A stretch of DNA of 64,000 nt from Kordia sp039026955 (lineage in GTDB: Bacteria > Bacteroidota > Bacteroidia > Flavobacteriales > Flavobacteriaceae). The translations under genes were made by a program, and so were the position numbers. The DNA is taken from contig JBCCLH010000009.1 in the NCBI GenBank assembly GCA_039026955.1, positions 62,001 to 126,000 on the forward strand, in the 5' to 3' direction. Positions 48,331-57,274 of the stretch are shown piece after piece. The first letter of the stretch is position 1. Each line of letters starts with the position of its first letter. The notes beneath the pieces are model-generated. The model searched no databases. It saw only the letters and a list, made by a program, of their open reading frames with translations, and was not told where the DNA came from.

Positions 48331-49149
48331 ATGAATACACAAAAACTAACAACAAAACTTCTAGCGATCTTTGCATTTTTAACATTTCAAGCAAATGCGC
48401 AAGATGGATATACCTACACCTTAATTGACAACGGTGCATACAATTACACAATTGCTGCCGTTCCAAATGCGAGTTCAAATAATTTCCCAACCTCAGTGCA
48501 AAGCTACGGTTTCACCATCATCCTACCAGATGGTGTTACCGCTAGCCTTACTTCTTCTTTAGGTGGAGCAGGTTCAGCAACCTTCTTTGATGGAAACGAT
48601 ATAGGACAAGCTGCTATTGACGGATATCTAATTACAGAAACCTTGGGAAGCCCAGCAGCTTTGGCGGCGCCTTCTTCAGGAACAAATTCAAACATTGTAA
48701 CGCTTCAAATAAATGATGCTCCAACAACAGGAACGATGTATATCTTGGAGAATAACTCCGCATTAGCCACTACTGTAACACCACTAAAAAGTTTTATGCA
48801 GGCTGATATGGTAGACAATAGTGTGGCACAATTCGTAAATGTCGTAGATCCAAATGCTGCAGCGGTTTCAGGAATGTCATCCTTTGACTTTTCTACACTT
48901 TCCGTAGCAGAATCTAACGAATTGGCAGAACTTTCCATCTATCCAAATCCTGTAAAAGATGTCATACACATTACAAATACTGACACTAAATTACTAAAAG
49001 CAGAAATTTACAATATAAATGGGCAGTTGGTACTTTCTAAAGAATATAGTGTAAACACGATCAACATAAGTAATTTACAAAGTGGAATATACATGCTAAA
49101 ACTCTACTCTGAAAATGCACAAAAAACAATCAAGCTCATTAAGGATTAG
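48331..49149 (+). CDS. T9SS type A sorting-domain protein, LRR-associated (paralogue of 3738)
   Basis: A 272-residue protein with a signal peptide (residues 1-23, ending ANA-QDG), a 175-residue Ser/Thr/Ala-rich body and a T9SS type A domain at about 200-272 (SIYPNPVKD, INGQLVLS, SGIYMLKL, IKLIKD). It is collinear with the protein at 3738 over its whole length. Both follow a giant LRR gene by 11-12 nt and precede a terminator. LRR1 and LRR3 lack such a partner, so it is not needed at every LRR locus. Confidence 0.9.
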   Translation: MNTQKLTTKLLAIFAFLTFQANAQDGYTYTLIDNGAYNYTIAAVPNASSNNFPTSVQSYGFTIILPDGVTASLTSSLGGAGSATFFDGNDIGQAAIDGYLITETLGSPAALAAPSSGTNSNIVTLQINDAPTTGTMYILENNSALATTVTPLKSFMQADMVDNSVAQFVNVVDPNAAAVSGMSSFDFSTLSVAESNELAELSIYPNPVKDVIHITNTDTKLLKAEIYNINGQLVLSKEYSVNTINISNLQSGIYMLKLYSENAQKTIKLIKD

Positions 49150-49241
49150 TAAAACTTCTTAAAACATCAAAAAGAAACTACTATCACTGGCATCTGAATA
49201 CAATACTAGATATATTGATGGTTAGTTTATTTTAAATGGTT

Positions 49242-49271
49242 GAAAGATGGGGTAGTTCCCATCTTTCTTTT
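49242..49271 (+). terminator. Intrinsic terminator of the LRR2 operon
   Basis: A 10-bp perfect stem, GAAAGATGGG (49242-49251) with CCCATCTTTC (49258-49267), a 6-nt loop and TTTT to 49271. Confidence 0.75.
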
Positions 49272-49456
49272 CAACATCATTTGTAATAAGATTTGTCTAT
49301 GTTAAAATCAATAATGTATGTATTTGAATAGTCTTTGGCTAAAGACGCTACAATAGCTCTTAAATAGTTAAAACGCTTGTATTCAGAGAAAAGACAAAAA
49401 ATAATAAAAATAATATCAGTATACATTTAGTTTAGTTAACGAAGGTTATGGTTGTA

Positions 49457-49533
49457 GTCTAACACAGGGCAATTAGACGTTGGGGACAACGCATAATCAA
49501 AACGCCATCTTATTTGCTGAGATGGCGTTTTTT
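49457..49533 (+). terminator. Small hairpin plus strong terminator, possible small RNA end
   Basis: A short hairpin GTCTAA (49457-49462) with TTAGAC (49473-49478) around a GGGCA-containing loop is followed 22 nt later by a perfect 10-bp stem (49501-49510 with 49520-49529) and a T tract to 49533. This second terminator comes 230 nt after the first one, so it must end another transcript, possibly a small RNA starting in the 49280-49450 gap. The same hairpin-terminator pair is at 4575-4651. Confidence 0.55.
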
Positions 49534-49579
49534 AATTTAGATAATGTGTTAATTTGAAAATATATCAATTGTACTATCT

Positions 49580-49890
49580 CTTTGTCATTCCTGCAACTTG
49601 TACTGAGCTTATCGAAGTAAGGCAGGAATCCATGCAGATTTCGATACAGAATTTCTCCAGAATTTCACTCAATCTGACGTTTGGTTTTCAAATTCAAGTT
49701 CAACTTCAATTTCGATTTCACAACCGTCACTTCGAGTGATTTTCTGTCATGTCGAGCATTATCGTAGATACCGAGCATAGCTCACGAGATAGACAGAAAA
49801 TTGTATCGGAGAAGTACTTTGATATCACTTATAAACAGTATACATCCAAGTAGATCTCGATACAAAATTCCTCCAGAATTTCACTCAATC
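49580..49890. repeat. Cluster of dispersed repeat fragments
   Basis: The gap 49534-50038 has no gene. It holds an inverted pair GTCATTCCTGC/GCAGGAAT (49584-49629), two copies of a TCGATACA(G/A)AATT...CCAGAATTTCACTCAATC block (near 49638 and 49857), and a fragment of the TGTCA-GTCGAGCATTATCGTAGATACCGAGC element (49745-49775). Confidence 0.55.
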
Positions 49891-50009
49891 GGACATTTAA
49901 AAAGTCGAAAGAGATGAGTCGTGGTAGATTTAGCAATTCAGAAAAAAATACAATTTCATAACCTTCTGTTGCAAACTTCAAAACTAGCAATGCTTTCTAT
50001 GAAATTCAG

Positions 50010-50017
50010 TACATTTG
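50010..50017 (+). promoter_or_regulatory. Consensus -7 box of the 7TM regulator at 50039
   Basis: TACATTTG fits TAnnTTTG fully and lies 21 nt before the ATG. No good -33 TTTG is visible at the usual distance. Confidence 0.45.
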
Positions 50018-50038
50018 AAAAAATGATAGTTTTGATTA

Positions 50039-51742
50039 ATGCCTAACAATCTTCATTTCTTACATCGTATTTTTTTAATTCTTAGTGCAAGTTTGTTTCT
50101 ATTGTTGCAATGGAGTTGCGCACCTGAAAGTGAGCAACCGATCCTCGACAAAGGAACACTCAATCTCACCACAGCAGACTTTTCCAAGCAACCAGAAATT
50201 TTGTTGCAAGGCGAAAGTTTATTCTACTGGAAACAATGGCCGCTAGACGATAATGGAGATTTTAATCCTTCCAATTTAACCACAACAGATACCATCACTT
50301 GGCCGTATACAATGTCTACTGGAATTTTAGAGAGTAACAGAGGTTTTGGCACCTATCGCTTTTTCGTGCAACAGCAGGTTTCTGAAAAGACACATATCAT
50401 TCGTATGGAAAGAGCATTGGCAGCATTGGAAGTGTGGATTAATGGTAAAAAGATCATCACACATGGAAAAATTTCCAAAACAGCAGTCAACGAACAAATT
50501 GACGGTCGTCCGTTAGTGATTCCGTTACCGAATGAAGCGAAACTTGACGTGATGCTAGTATTTTCAAATTACAAACATCGATTAGGTGGCGGATTCTCTT
50601 TAAATAATACCGTTCAAGAAGAAGCCTATTTTACGCAAAAAAATCAATCCAAAAAACTGATTGAAGGTATTATTACCTTTCTGATTCTGCTGTTTGGTGC
50701 GTATCAAATTCTACGCTATTTTAGTTTTCCACAGTATGCATACTTTCTCTATTTAGGCTTGTTTTGTTTGATTGGCGCATCCCGACAATTATTTGTAGGT
50801 GAAGGATTGATTTATAATTTCTTTCCTGATATCTCGTTCGAAATCGTACAAAAAATGCGCTATGTTGGGTATTATGGGAGTTTATCTGCTGTTTCTATGT
50901 ATCATGCTGTGTTATTTCCAGGATACTATTCAAAACGATTTATACAAGCATTTGTCATGATTCCGATTATTGGAATCCTCTATGTGCTCATAGCGCCAGT
51001 GTATTACGCAACGTTTTCTGCGCCTATATTTCAATGCTATGGATTGTTGGTAGCTGTCTTTGGATTTTACCATATCATTAGTGCTGTCCGAGATAAGAAA
51101 CCGTATGCAGTAGGCATGTTGGTAAGTTTAACCATTACTTGTATCATCTTTTTGAACGATTTATTGAATGCGATGTTGCTTATAAAAACGGAGTATTTGA
51201 TCAATTACGGATTATTGGTCTATTTAGGTTTTCAGATGATTTTAAATCATAAAATTCAGAAAAAAACAGCTCGAGAAATGCTCCGCTTGTCTCAAGATAT
51301 TGAGCGGATGGCAGATCGTATTGAGAAAAAAGAAAAAGAAATTACCGAATTGCGTTCCGAAACATTTCAGCAATTGAAATCAAAAGAAAAACTTGTTGAA
51401 AATTTGAAAAAAGTCGCGTCGAATGATGACTCGATTACCATTGAAAATGTCATTGCCAGTTTAAAGTCGGAATTGCTGGAAGACACACAACTGACACGTA
51501 TTAAAAATGATATTGAAACGTTGAATCAGGCGTTTGCGGAGCGTATAAAGACACTGCATCCAAATTTGACAGCAACGGATATTGAAATCTGCTCGTACTT
51601 GCGTTTGTCTTTAGATCGAAAAGAAATTGCCAAACTGCGTTTTACTTCTGTGGAAGCCGTACGGAAATCGAGATACCGTTTGCGCAAGAAGCTACATCTA
51701 GCACCTGAAGACGATTTAGACGCGTATGTAAAAGGAATTTAG
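50039..51742 (+). CDS. 7TM-type sensor-regulator with coiled coil and LuxR-like HTH (R2)
   Basis: A 567-residue protein: N-terminal hydrophobic segment with a possible lipobox Cys (LLLQWSC, not canonical), an extracytoplasmic beta domain of about 170 residues of the 7TMR-DISM extracellular kind (GTYRFFVQQ, ALAALEVWINGKK), about seven helices from residue 207 to 405, a coiled coil (about 410-490) and a C-terminal HTH (510-567: LTATDIEICSYLRLSLDRKE, then SVEAVRKSRYRLRKKL). 7TMR-DISM proteins are receptors, often for carbohydrate-like or other small ligands; here the output is direct DNA binding rather than a kinase. The C-terminal 150 residues are homologous to those of the TPR-type regulators. 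Its likely target is P3, 0.9 kb downstream. Confidence 0.88.
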   Translation: MPNNLHFLHRIFLILSASLFLLLQWSCAPESEQPILDKGTLNLTTADFSKQPEILLQGESLFYWKQWPLDDNGDFNPSNLTTTDTITWPYTMSTGILESNRGFGTYRFFVQQQVSEKTHIIRMERALAALEVWINGKKIITHGKISKTAVNEQIDGRPLVIPLPNEAKLDVMLVFSNYKHRLGGGFSLNNTVQEEAYFTQKNQSKKLIEGIITFLILLFGAYQILRYFSFPQYAYFLYLGLFCLIGASRQLFVGEGLIYNFFPDISFEIVQKMRYVGYYGSLSAVSMYHAVLFPGYYSKRFIQAFVMIPIIGILYVLIAPVYYATFSAPIFQCYGLLVAVFGFYHIISAVRDKKPYAVGMLVSLTITCIIFLNDLLNAMLLIKTEYLINYGLLVYLGFQMILNHKIQKKTAREMLRLSQDIERMADRIEKKEKEITELRSETFQQLKSKEKLVENLKKVASNDDSITIENVIASLKSELLEDTQLTRIKNDIETLNQAFAERIKTLHPNLTATDIEICSYLRLSLDRKEIAKLRFTSVEAVRKSRYRLRKKLHLAPEDDLDAYVKGI

Positions 51743-51776
51743 TAGTACGCTATGAGACCTAAAACGAATGATTATT

Positions 51777-52424
51777 TTATTTTTTCTCAGTTGATTTTGG
51801 TTTTGATATTTCTTTTATGTGAAGTGTATCAATCGATAGTGTTTTTGTGTTTATATCAACAGGAGCAATTTTGAAGCCTTCTGTATTTTTGATGGTCGCA
51901 TCAATCTTTATGGGATCAGTAGTTTTATTGATTGCTTTCAATCCTATAAAGGTTGCAATGATTACAAATGTTAATGAAAAATAGAACCATCTGAATGTAT
52001 ATGAAAATATCACATAATACCAATTGTTTTTTTTAAGTTCTCTGAATTTTGTAAAATTCATTGAAAAAGATTGTACCGTATATTCCTTGTAATCACCTTC
52101 AATTCCCTTTTGAGCACTCGCCTTTAACTCATCTTTTTTTACTTGAAATTTATTCCGATTGGCAACACAGGAATACAAACTGATAAAGCTTCTTTCATTG
52201 GCGACAAACATAGCGTCCAATACCCAAAACATAAATGTTGGTCCCAATGCAATAAAGCACAAATACGGTTCATTTATTGTTCCAGTAAGCGCAAAAATTG
52301 CTGCAGTAATGGTAATTGCCCAACCTTTGATCATAAATGAATTCGCGTTATGACGGTTGATGACGCCTTGAATAAATTCCAAGTGTCTGTCGTTGATTTC
52401 ATCTTTACTTTCTTGTGCTTCCAT
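51777..52424 (-). CDS. Conserved membrane protein of unknown function, inserted between R2 and its cassette
   Basis: A 215-residue protein. After a charged start (about 1-28) comes NANSFMIKGWAITITAAIF, a second helix with FMFWVLDAMFVANERSFISLYS, a charged loop, and a third helix near 160-185 (FSLTFVIIATFIGL). I know this NSFxxKGW...FWxLDA...ER..LY pattern from widespread bacterial proteins of unknown function, found in varied contexts. It is read against its neighbours and splits the regulator from the cassette, so it may be a later insertion. No mobile-element ends are seen around it. Confidence 0.75.
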   Translation of the reverse strand: MEAQESKDEINDRHLEFIQGVINRHNANSFMIKGWAITITAAIFALTGTINEPYLCFIALGPTFMFWVLDAMFVANERSFISLYSCVANRNKFQVKKDELKASAQKGIEGDYKEYTVQSFSMNFTKFRELKKNNWYYVIFSYTFRWFYFSLTFVIIATFIGLKAINKTTDPIKIDATIKNTEGFKIAPVDINTKTLSIDTLHIKEISKPKSTEKK

Positions 52425-52617
52425 GATCCGTTATGCAAGTATCTCTAGAGATGTAGTGAAAAGTTAAAGCTAAACCAATTCCACGTAAAATCATATTAAA
52501 ACGTAAGATTTTTAATTAAAAATAAAAAGCTACTGCCAAAAGATACCATCAAAAATGGTAAACTTTAATAGATTCATTAGTAAGTATAATAAATTAAAAA
52601 ACAGCTATTTAAAACAT

Positions 52618-52676
52618 TGTCCCTCTACGTGTCCGCCCAAATTTATTTTTAGAAAGATGCTTACGCTATACATTTA
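52618..52676 (+). promoter_or_regulatory. Tandem TGTCC-type promoter, copy P3
   Basis: TGTCCCTC at 52618-52625 and TGTCCGCCC at 52630-52638 repeat with a 12-nt period. After 30 nt comes TACATTTA (52669-52676). The sequence of the repeat differs from P1/P2, but period and distance are kept. S3 begins 62 nt later, further than at P1 and P2 but as at P4. Confidence 0.6.
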
Positions 52677-52738
52677 TAATGAGTAAAGTAGTCACTGCTT
52701 TTTACAAGACTCTTTCAATCAATTTATAAATCAAAGTC

Positions 52739-52909
52739 ATGTTTTTCACTTTCAAAAAAATATTCAAAAACAAACAAGCAAGACATGCTACTCTTGCGGA
52801 AATGGAAGCACAAAAACAAGAAATGGAATTAGAATTAGCACGCTTAATTGCGATTGAAGAGAGCTTAAAATCATCAAAAAAAGCAACACAACACCATAAC
52901 CTAACATAA
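52739..52909 (+). CDS. Small coiled-coil protein S3
   Basis: A 56-residue ORF: MFFTFKKIFKNKQ (basic, aromatic start), then the heptad stretch LAEMEAQKQEMELELARLIA and a polar tail. It is most like S4 at 61973 (AEMExQKxEMExxLE...L) and follows the same pattern as S1 and S2. It ends 11 nt before LRR3. Confidence 0.8.
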   Translation: MFFTFKKIFKNKQARHATLAEMEAQKQEMELELARLIAIEESLKSSKKATQHHNLT

Positions 52910-52920
52910 CATATAACCCC

Positions 52921-55900
52921 ATGATCATGTATAAAAATGTATTTTTCTTTCTATTTTTTAGTATTACTTACAGCATAAATGCCCAATATACCTCCATTCC
53001 TGATGCTAATTTTGAAGCCGCTTTAGGGACGTTAGGCTACGATGATATTTCGGGTGATGGACAAGTGCCAACCATAGTAATTTCCGCGATAACCAGTTTG
53101 GATCTTGATTATGCACATATCGCCGATTTAACAGGTATTGAAGATTTTACGGCCTTAACCATCTTGGAATGCGGATGGAATACATTTACTAGCGTAGACC
53201 TGTCCAATAATACGCTGCTACAAGAATTTCGTGCGAACAATTGTAATTTAACAAGTATTGATATATCTAATCTTTCTGCTCTAGAAAAACTACAAGTCAA
53301 TGAAAATGCATTACTTACGTTGGATGTTTCAACGAATAGCAATTTAAAACAGTTAACCGTTACAGACAATCAATTAGCTAGTTTGGACATTACTAACAAT
53401 CCTAATTTAGAAGCTTTGTTTGCTGGCGGAAATCTGCTTGTAACTCTTGACACGAGTACTAATATCCTTTTAGAAGAAGTAGAAATGTATGATTCTTCGA
53501 TGCTGGAGTCTTTAGATTTTTCAGCCAATAGCAATCTAGCGTATATAGATGTTGAAGATTCTACAATATCATTCTTAAACATACAAAACGGCAACAATAC
53601 TGCGCTTGGCAACGGTGATTTCTATGCGCGTGATAATCCGAATTTGAGCTGTATTTTGGTAGATGATGTAACGTATAGCAGCACCAATTGGACACGAATT
53701 GAAGCTACCACAAGTTTTAGCGATACTTATTGTCGCTACACAATCATTCCTGATGCAAATTTTGAAGCAGCTTTAAATGCTTTGGGCTATGACGATATTT
53801 CAGGCGACGGACAAGTACCAACAGCGTTAATTGAAACTGTAACCAATTTAGATGTCATCAATGAAGGCATTACCGATTTTACTGGAATTGAAGATTTTAT
53901 TGCGCTGCAAGTTTTTTATTTTAGTGACAATGATGTAGCTACTGTTGATCTTTCAAACCTTCCTTTATTGCGAAGTGTACGAGCGATTGCCTGTAATTTA
54001 ACTTCTATCGATTTTACAAACAATCCGTTGATGGACGACATTCGAATTGAAGAGAATAATATCAATTCTATTGATTTAAGTAATAATCCTTTGCTTGACA
54101 TTCTGCAAATAAACAACAATCAATTAACTGCGTTAGATCTAAGCAATAATCCACTACTTATTAGATTAAGAGCCAATGATAATGCGATTACTGAGCTTGA
54201 TTTAACGAATAATACGGTGCTTTCTGAAGTACGATTACAAGTAAATAATTTAACCGAATTGAATATACAGAATGGCGCCAATACCAGTATCAGTACGTTT
54301 GAAGCTTATAATAATCCAAACTTAACTTGTATACGAGTTGATGATGTTACCTACAGTACCACTAATTGGACAAGTATAGATGCTGCTTCCACGTTTAGTG
54401 ATACGTATTGTAATTACACAAGCATTCCAGATGCTAATTTTGAAGCAGCTTTAGAAGCCTTGGGTTATGATGATATTTCAGGTGACGGACAAGTGCCAAC
54501 TGCATTAATTGAAACAGTAACCAATTTGGACTTACGCAATCAATCCATTGCAGATTTGACAGGAATCGAAGATTTCACCGCTTTGGATACTTTGGATTGT
54601 TCTAATAACTCACTCACAACTTTTGATATCAGCTCCAATGAAAACCTAATGATTGTCAATGCAAGCATGAATAGCATTGCTACTGTAAATACTGGAAACA
54701 ACAGTGTATTACAGTTTTTACTCTTACAGTTTAATAACATCACTGCTGTAGATTTTTCAGGGAATTCAAATCTTCAACTTATTGATTTGAGTGATAATCC
54801 ACTCACAACGCTTGATGTGAGTCAAAATGTAAATCTCATCAGTTTATTTGCTCGAAATACACCTTTAGCTACCATTGATGTGACACAAAATACGGCGCTC
54901 ATCGAATTTAAAATTTCAGGAACTACTGCTACGAACATCAACCTTTCAAACAATACCGCACTGGAAGAAATTGTCATCAGAAACTGTCCTAATTTAGCAT
55001 ACCTAAATCTTAAAAACGGAAACAATACGAGCATTACAGCAATTGAAATACTTCACAATCCCAATCTGGTTTGTGTTGCTGTGGATGATGTAACCTATAG
55101 TACTACCAATTGGACACAAGCAAGTGGAATGTTTAGTTATTCAGACACTTCCTGCTTTGGCAACTACACACTTATTCCAGACATTCAATTTGAAACCGCT
55201 TTGGATCTATTGGGCTATGATGATATTTCGGGTGATGGACAAGTGCCAACCGATTTAATTAATGGAATCACCAACTTGGATGTTTCATTATCTGGAATTA
55301 GCGATATCACAGGAATTGAAGATTTTACGAGTTTAGAAGTTTTAGACATTTCATTCAGTTCAATCGATGATTTAGACCTCAGCGGAAACACTACCATTCA
55401 GGAACTGTATTGTCAAAGTGGTGTTAATACTTCTTTGAATGTAAGCAATATGGCTGCTTTAAGAATCTTGCATTGTTATGAAGCTGGATTTTCAAGCATC
55501 AATTTAGCCAATAGCACAACTTTAGAAGAATTACAAGTATTTCACAGCAACTTGAGTACTTTGGATGTAAGCACAAATACTGGACTAAAAAAACTATACA
55601 TGTATGAAGATGGTGTAAGCAGTATCAATCTCAATGGTGCGATTGCTTTGGAAGAATTATACGTATACAGAACAAGTATTACTAACTTGGATCTTTCTAC
55701 CAATATTGCCTTAAAAAAAGTAGAATGCTATGAAGGTGCTTTACAGACCCTTACTACGAGCGGTGCCACTGCGCTAGAAGAATTATATGTATATAGGAAT
55801 GACCTTGCCAATCTAGATGTTTCTAGCAATACTTCGTTAACGACGCTACATTGTTATGAGCAAAATTTGGCTACTTTAAATACTACTGGAGCCAGTTCTT

Positions 55901-56958
55901 TAACCGAGGTACTCACCTATTCTTCACTAATAGAAACTTTAGATTTGAGTACAAATACACAATTAGAAAGTGTAAACGTAGCCAGTACACATCTTTCCTC
56001 ATTAAATATTCAAAATGGAAACAACACAAACATTACAATTTTTGAAGCGCGATTCAATAGTAATTTATTCTGTATTTTGGTAGATGATGCAGCATACAGT
56101 ACTACCAATTGGACATCCAGAGATGAACAGGTAAGCTTTAATGAAACAAGTTGCGATTTTGTGGTTGTAGATATAGATGTATTTTTACAGGGCGCGATGA
56201 TAAATCCGAATGTTGGAGAAGAAAATCTAATGCGAGATGATTTACGTGTAGATGATGGCAATTACGGTTCCACGTCTCCGTATGGCGATGGTGCTTTTGT
56301 ATCAGAAATTGTCGGATTGGACGATCAAGGAGCTGATTCTATGGTCGATTGGGTTTGGATAGAACTCCGTGACGCTAACGATGCTTTGACTGTCGTTGAA
56401 GGACAATCCGCAGTCTTACAACGCGACGGAGATGTAGTGGCAACTACTGATGATTTAAATACACCATTAACCTTTTATGGAGTGCCACATGGCAATTATT
56501 ATATTGTGGTAAAACATAGAAATCACCTTGGCATCATGACCGCAAATACCATCACGTTAAATGATCAAACAACCACCATTGATTTCACAGATGCTGCAAA
56601 TGAAATTACCTACGGAAGCAATGCGCAAACCGATTTTGGAATACCTACCGAAACCTTAGCCATGTGGGCAGGGAATGTAAATAGTGATAGTGTATTGCAA
56701 TATTCTGGAACCAATCCTGATACACCCGCTATTTTATCGGAAATCTTAAACGATAGCGGAAACTTTCTCAATTTCCCAACCTATGCTTTGACTGGTTACA
56801 GTGATTTTGATGTAAATATGAACGCCAATATACAATATTCTGGCACAGATCCAGATACACCATTTATTTTACAAAATGTATTGGCACATCCTTTAAACTT
56901 TTTAAACTTTAGTACCTATCAAATCATTGAGCAATTGCCCGAAAACTTTGTGTTGTAA
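52921..56958 (+). CDS. Modular LRR surface protein, four modules (LRR3)
   Basis: A 1345-residue protein with a signal peptide (about 1-22, ending INA-Q); a second in-frame ATG at 52927 is an equal candidate start. Four modules start near 52995, 53745, 54425 and 55175, directly after the signal peptide with no spacer. The LRRs of the fourth module differ: many have a Tyr-rich face (LYVYRTSITNLDLSTN, LHCYE). The common tail (LMRDDLR, DWVWIELRDA, two QYSGTxPDTP copies, ending EQLPENFVL) closes the protein. No T9SS cargo gene follows; instead a terminator and then another 7TM regulator. Confidence 0.92.
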   Translation: MIMYKNVFFFLFFSITYSINAQYTSIPDANFEAALGTLGYDDISGDGQVPTIVISAITSLDLDYAHIADLTGIEDFTALTILECGWNTFTSVDLSNNTLLQEFRANNCNLTSIDISNLSALEKLQVNENALLTLDVSTNSNLKQLTVTDNQLASLDITNNPNLEALFAGGNLLVTLDTSTNILLEEVEMYDSSMLESLDFSANSNLAYIDVEDSTISFLNIQNGNNTALGNGDFYARDNPNLSCILVDDVTYSSTNWTRIEATTSFSDTYCRYTIIPDANFEAALNALGYDDISGDGQVPTALIETVTNLDVINEGITDFTGIEDFIALQVFYFSDNDVATVDLSNLPLLRSVRAIACNLTSIDFTNNPLMDDIRIEENNINSIDLSNNPLLDILQINNNQLTALDLSNNPLLIRLRANDNAITELDLTNNTVLSEVRLQVNNLTELNIQNGANTSISTFEAYNNPNLTCIRVDDVTYSTTNWTSIDAASTFSDTYCNYTSIPDANFEAALEALGYDDISGDGQVPTALIETVTNLDLRNQSIADLTGIEDFTALDTLDCSNNSLTTFDISSNENLMIVNASMNSIATVNTGNNSVLQFLLLQFNNITAVDFSGNSNLQLIDLSDNPLTTLDVSQNVNLISLFARNTPLATIDVTQNTALIEFKISGTTATNINLSNNTALEEIVIRNCPNLAYLNLKNGNNTSITAIEILHNPNLVCVAVDDVTYSTTNWTQASGMFSYSDTSCFGNYTLIPDIQFETALDLLGYDDISGDGQVPTDLINGITNLDVSLSGISDITGIEDFTSLEVLDISFSSIDDLDLSGNTTIQELYCQSGVNTSLNVSNMAALRILHCYEAGFSSINLANSTTLEELQVFHSNLSTLDVSTNTGLKKLYMYEDGVSSINLNGAIALEELYVYRTSITNLDLSTNIALKKVECYEGALQTLTTSGATALEELYVYRNDLANLDVSSNTSLTTLHCYEQNLATLNTTGASSLTEVLTYSSLIETLDLSTNTQLESVNVASTHLSSLNIQNGNNTNITIFEARFNSNLFCILVDDAAYSTTNWTSRDEQVSFNETSCDFVVVDIDVFLQGAMINPNVGEENLMRDDLRVDDGNYGSTSPYGDGAFVSEIVGLDDQGADSMVDWVWIELRDANDALTVVEGQSAVLQRDGDVVATTDDLNTPLTFYGVPHGNYYIVVKHRNHLGIMTANTITLNDQTTTIDFTDAANEITYGSNAQTDFGIPTETLAMWAGNVNSDSVLQYSGTNPDTPAILSEILNDSGNFLNFPTYALTGYSDFDVNMNANIQYSGTDPDTPFILQNVLAHPLNFLNFSTYQIIEQLPENFVL

Positions 56959-57041
56959 GCTAAATTCAAAGAGTTCCTCTAAAATAAAATACCATTTAAT
57001 TTTACATTCGAGAGTAGCGATTTGGGACATTACTAATCATG

Positions 57042-57070
57042 AAAGCGTCATCATTCAGGTGACGCTTTTT
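57042..57070 (+). terminator. Intrinsic terminator of the LRR3 operon
   Basis: A 9-bp stem AAAGCGTCA (57042-57050) with TGACGCTTT (57060-57068) and T tract to 57070. GGGACAT...TAATCA just upstream resembles the sequence before the 49501 terminator. Confidence 0.75.
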
Positions 57071-57081
57071 ATTAATTTCTG

Positions 57082-57089
57082 TACATTTG
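57082..57089 (+). promoter_or_regulatory. Consensus -7 box upstream of the broken 7TM regulator
   Basis: TACATTTG matches TAnnTTTG. It lies 185 nt before the start that aligns with R2, so the transcript would have a long leader, or translation starts earlier at an in-frame Met (57212, 57233 or 57245). Confidence 0.35.
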
Positions 57090-57274
57090 CAGAAAATAAT
57101 ACCAAATCAACTTTAGGATGCGACTTTAGAAGCGAAGTTGCTTTGGCAGCCTAGGACGCTGTGAATGTTTTGCATAGCCTTAGCTACGGAAAATATTCGC
57201 AAGGAACTAGGATGCCAAATGAACGAGCTTATATGTTGCATCTTATGGTAGATTTGGTATGTTATGATTGCTTA

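Noticed and set aside
57161..57274. GTG start of the broken regulator at 57161
   Set aside because: The 38 extra residues have no counterpart in R2, whose start aligns with 57275; in-frame Met codons in between remain possible.
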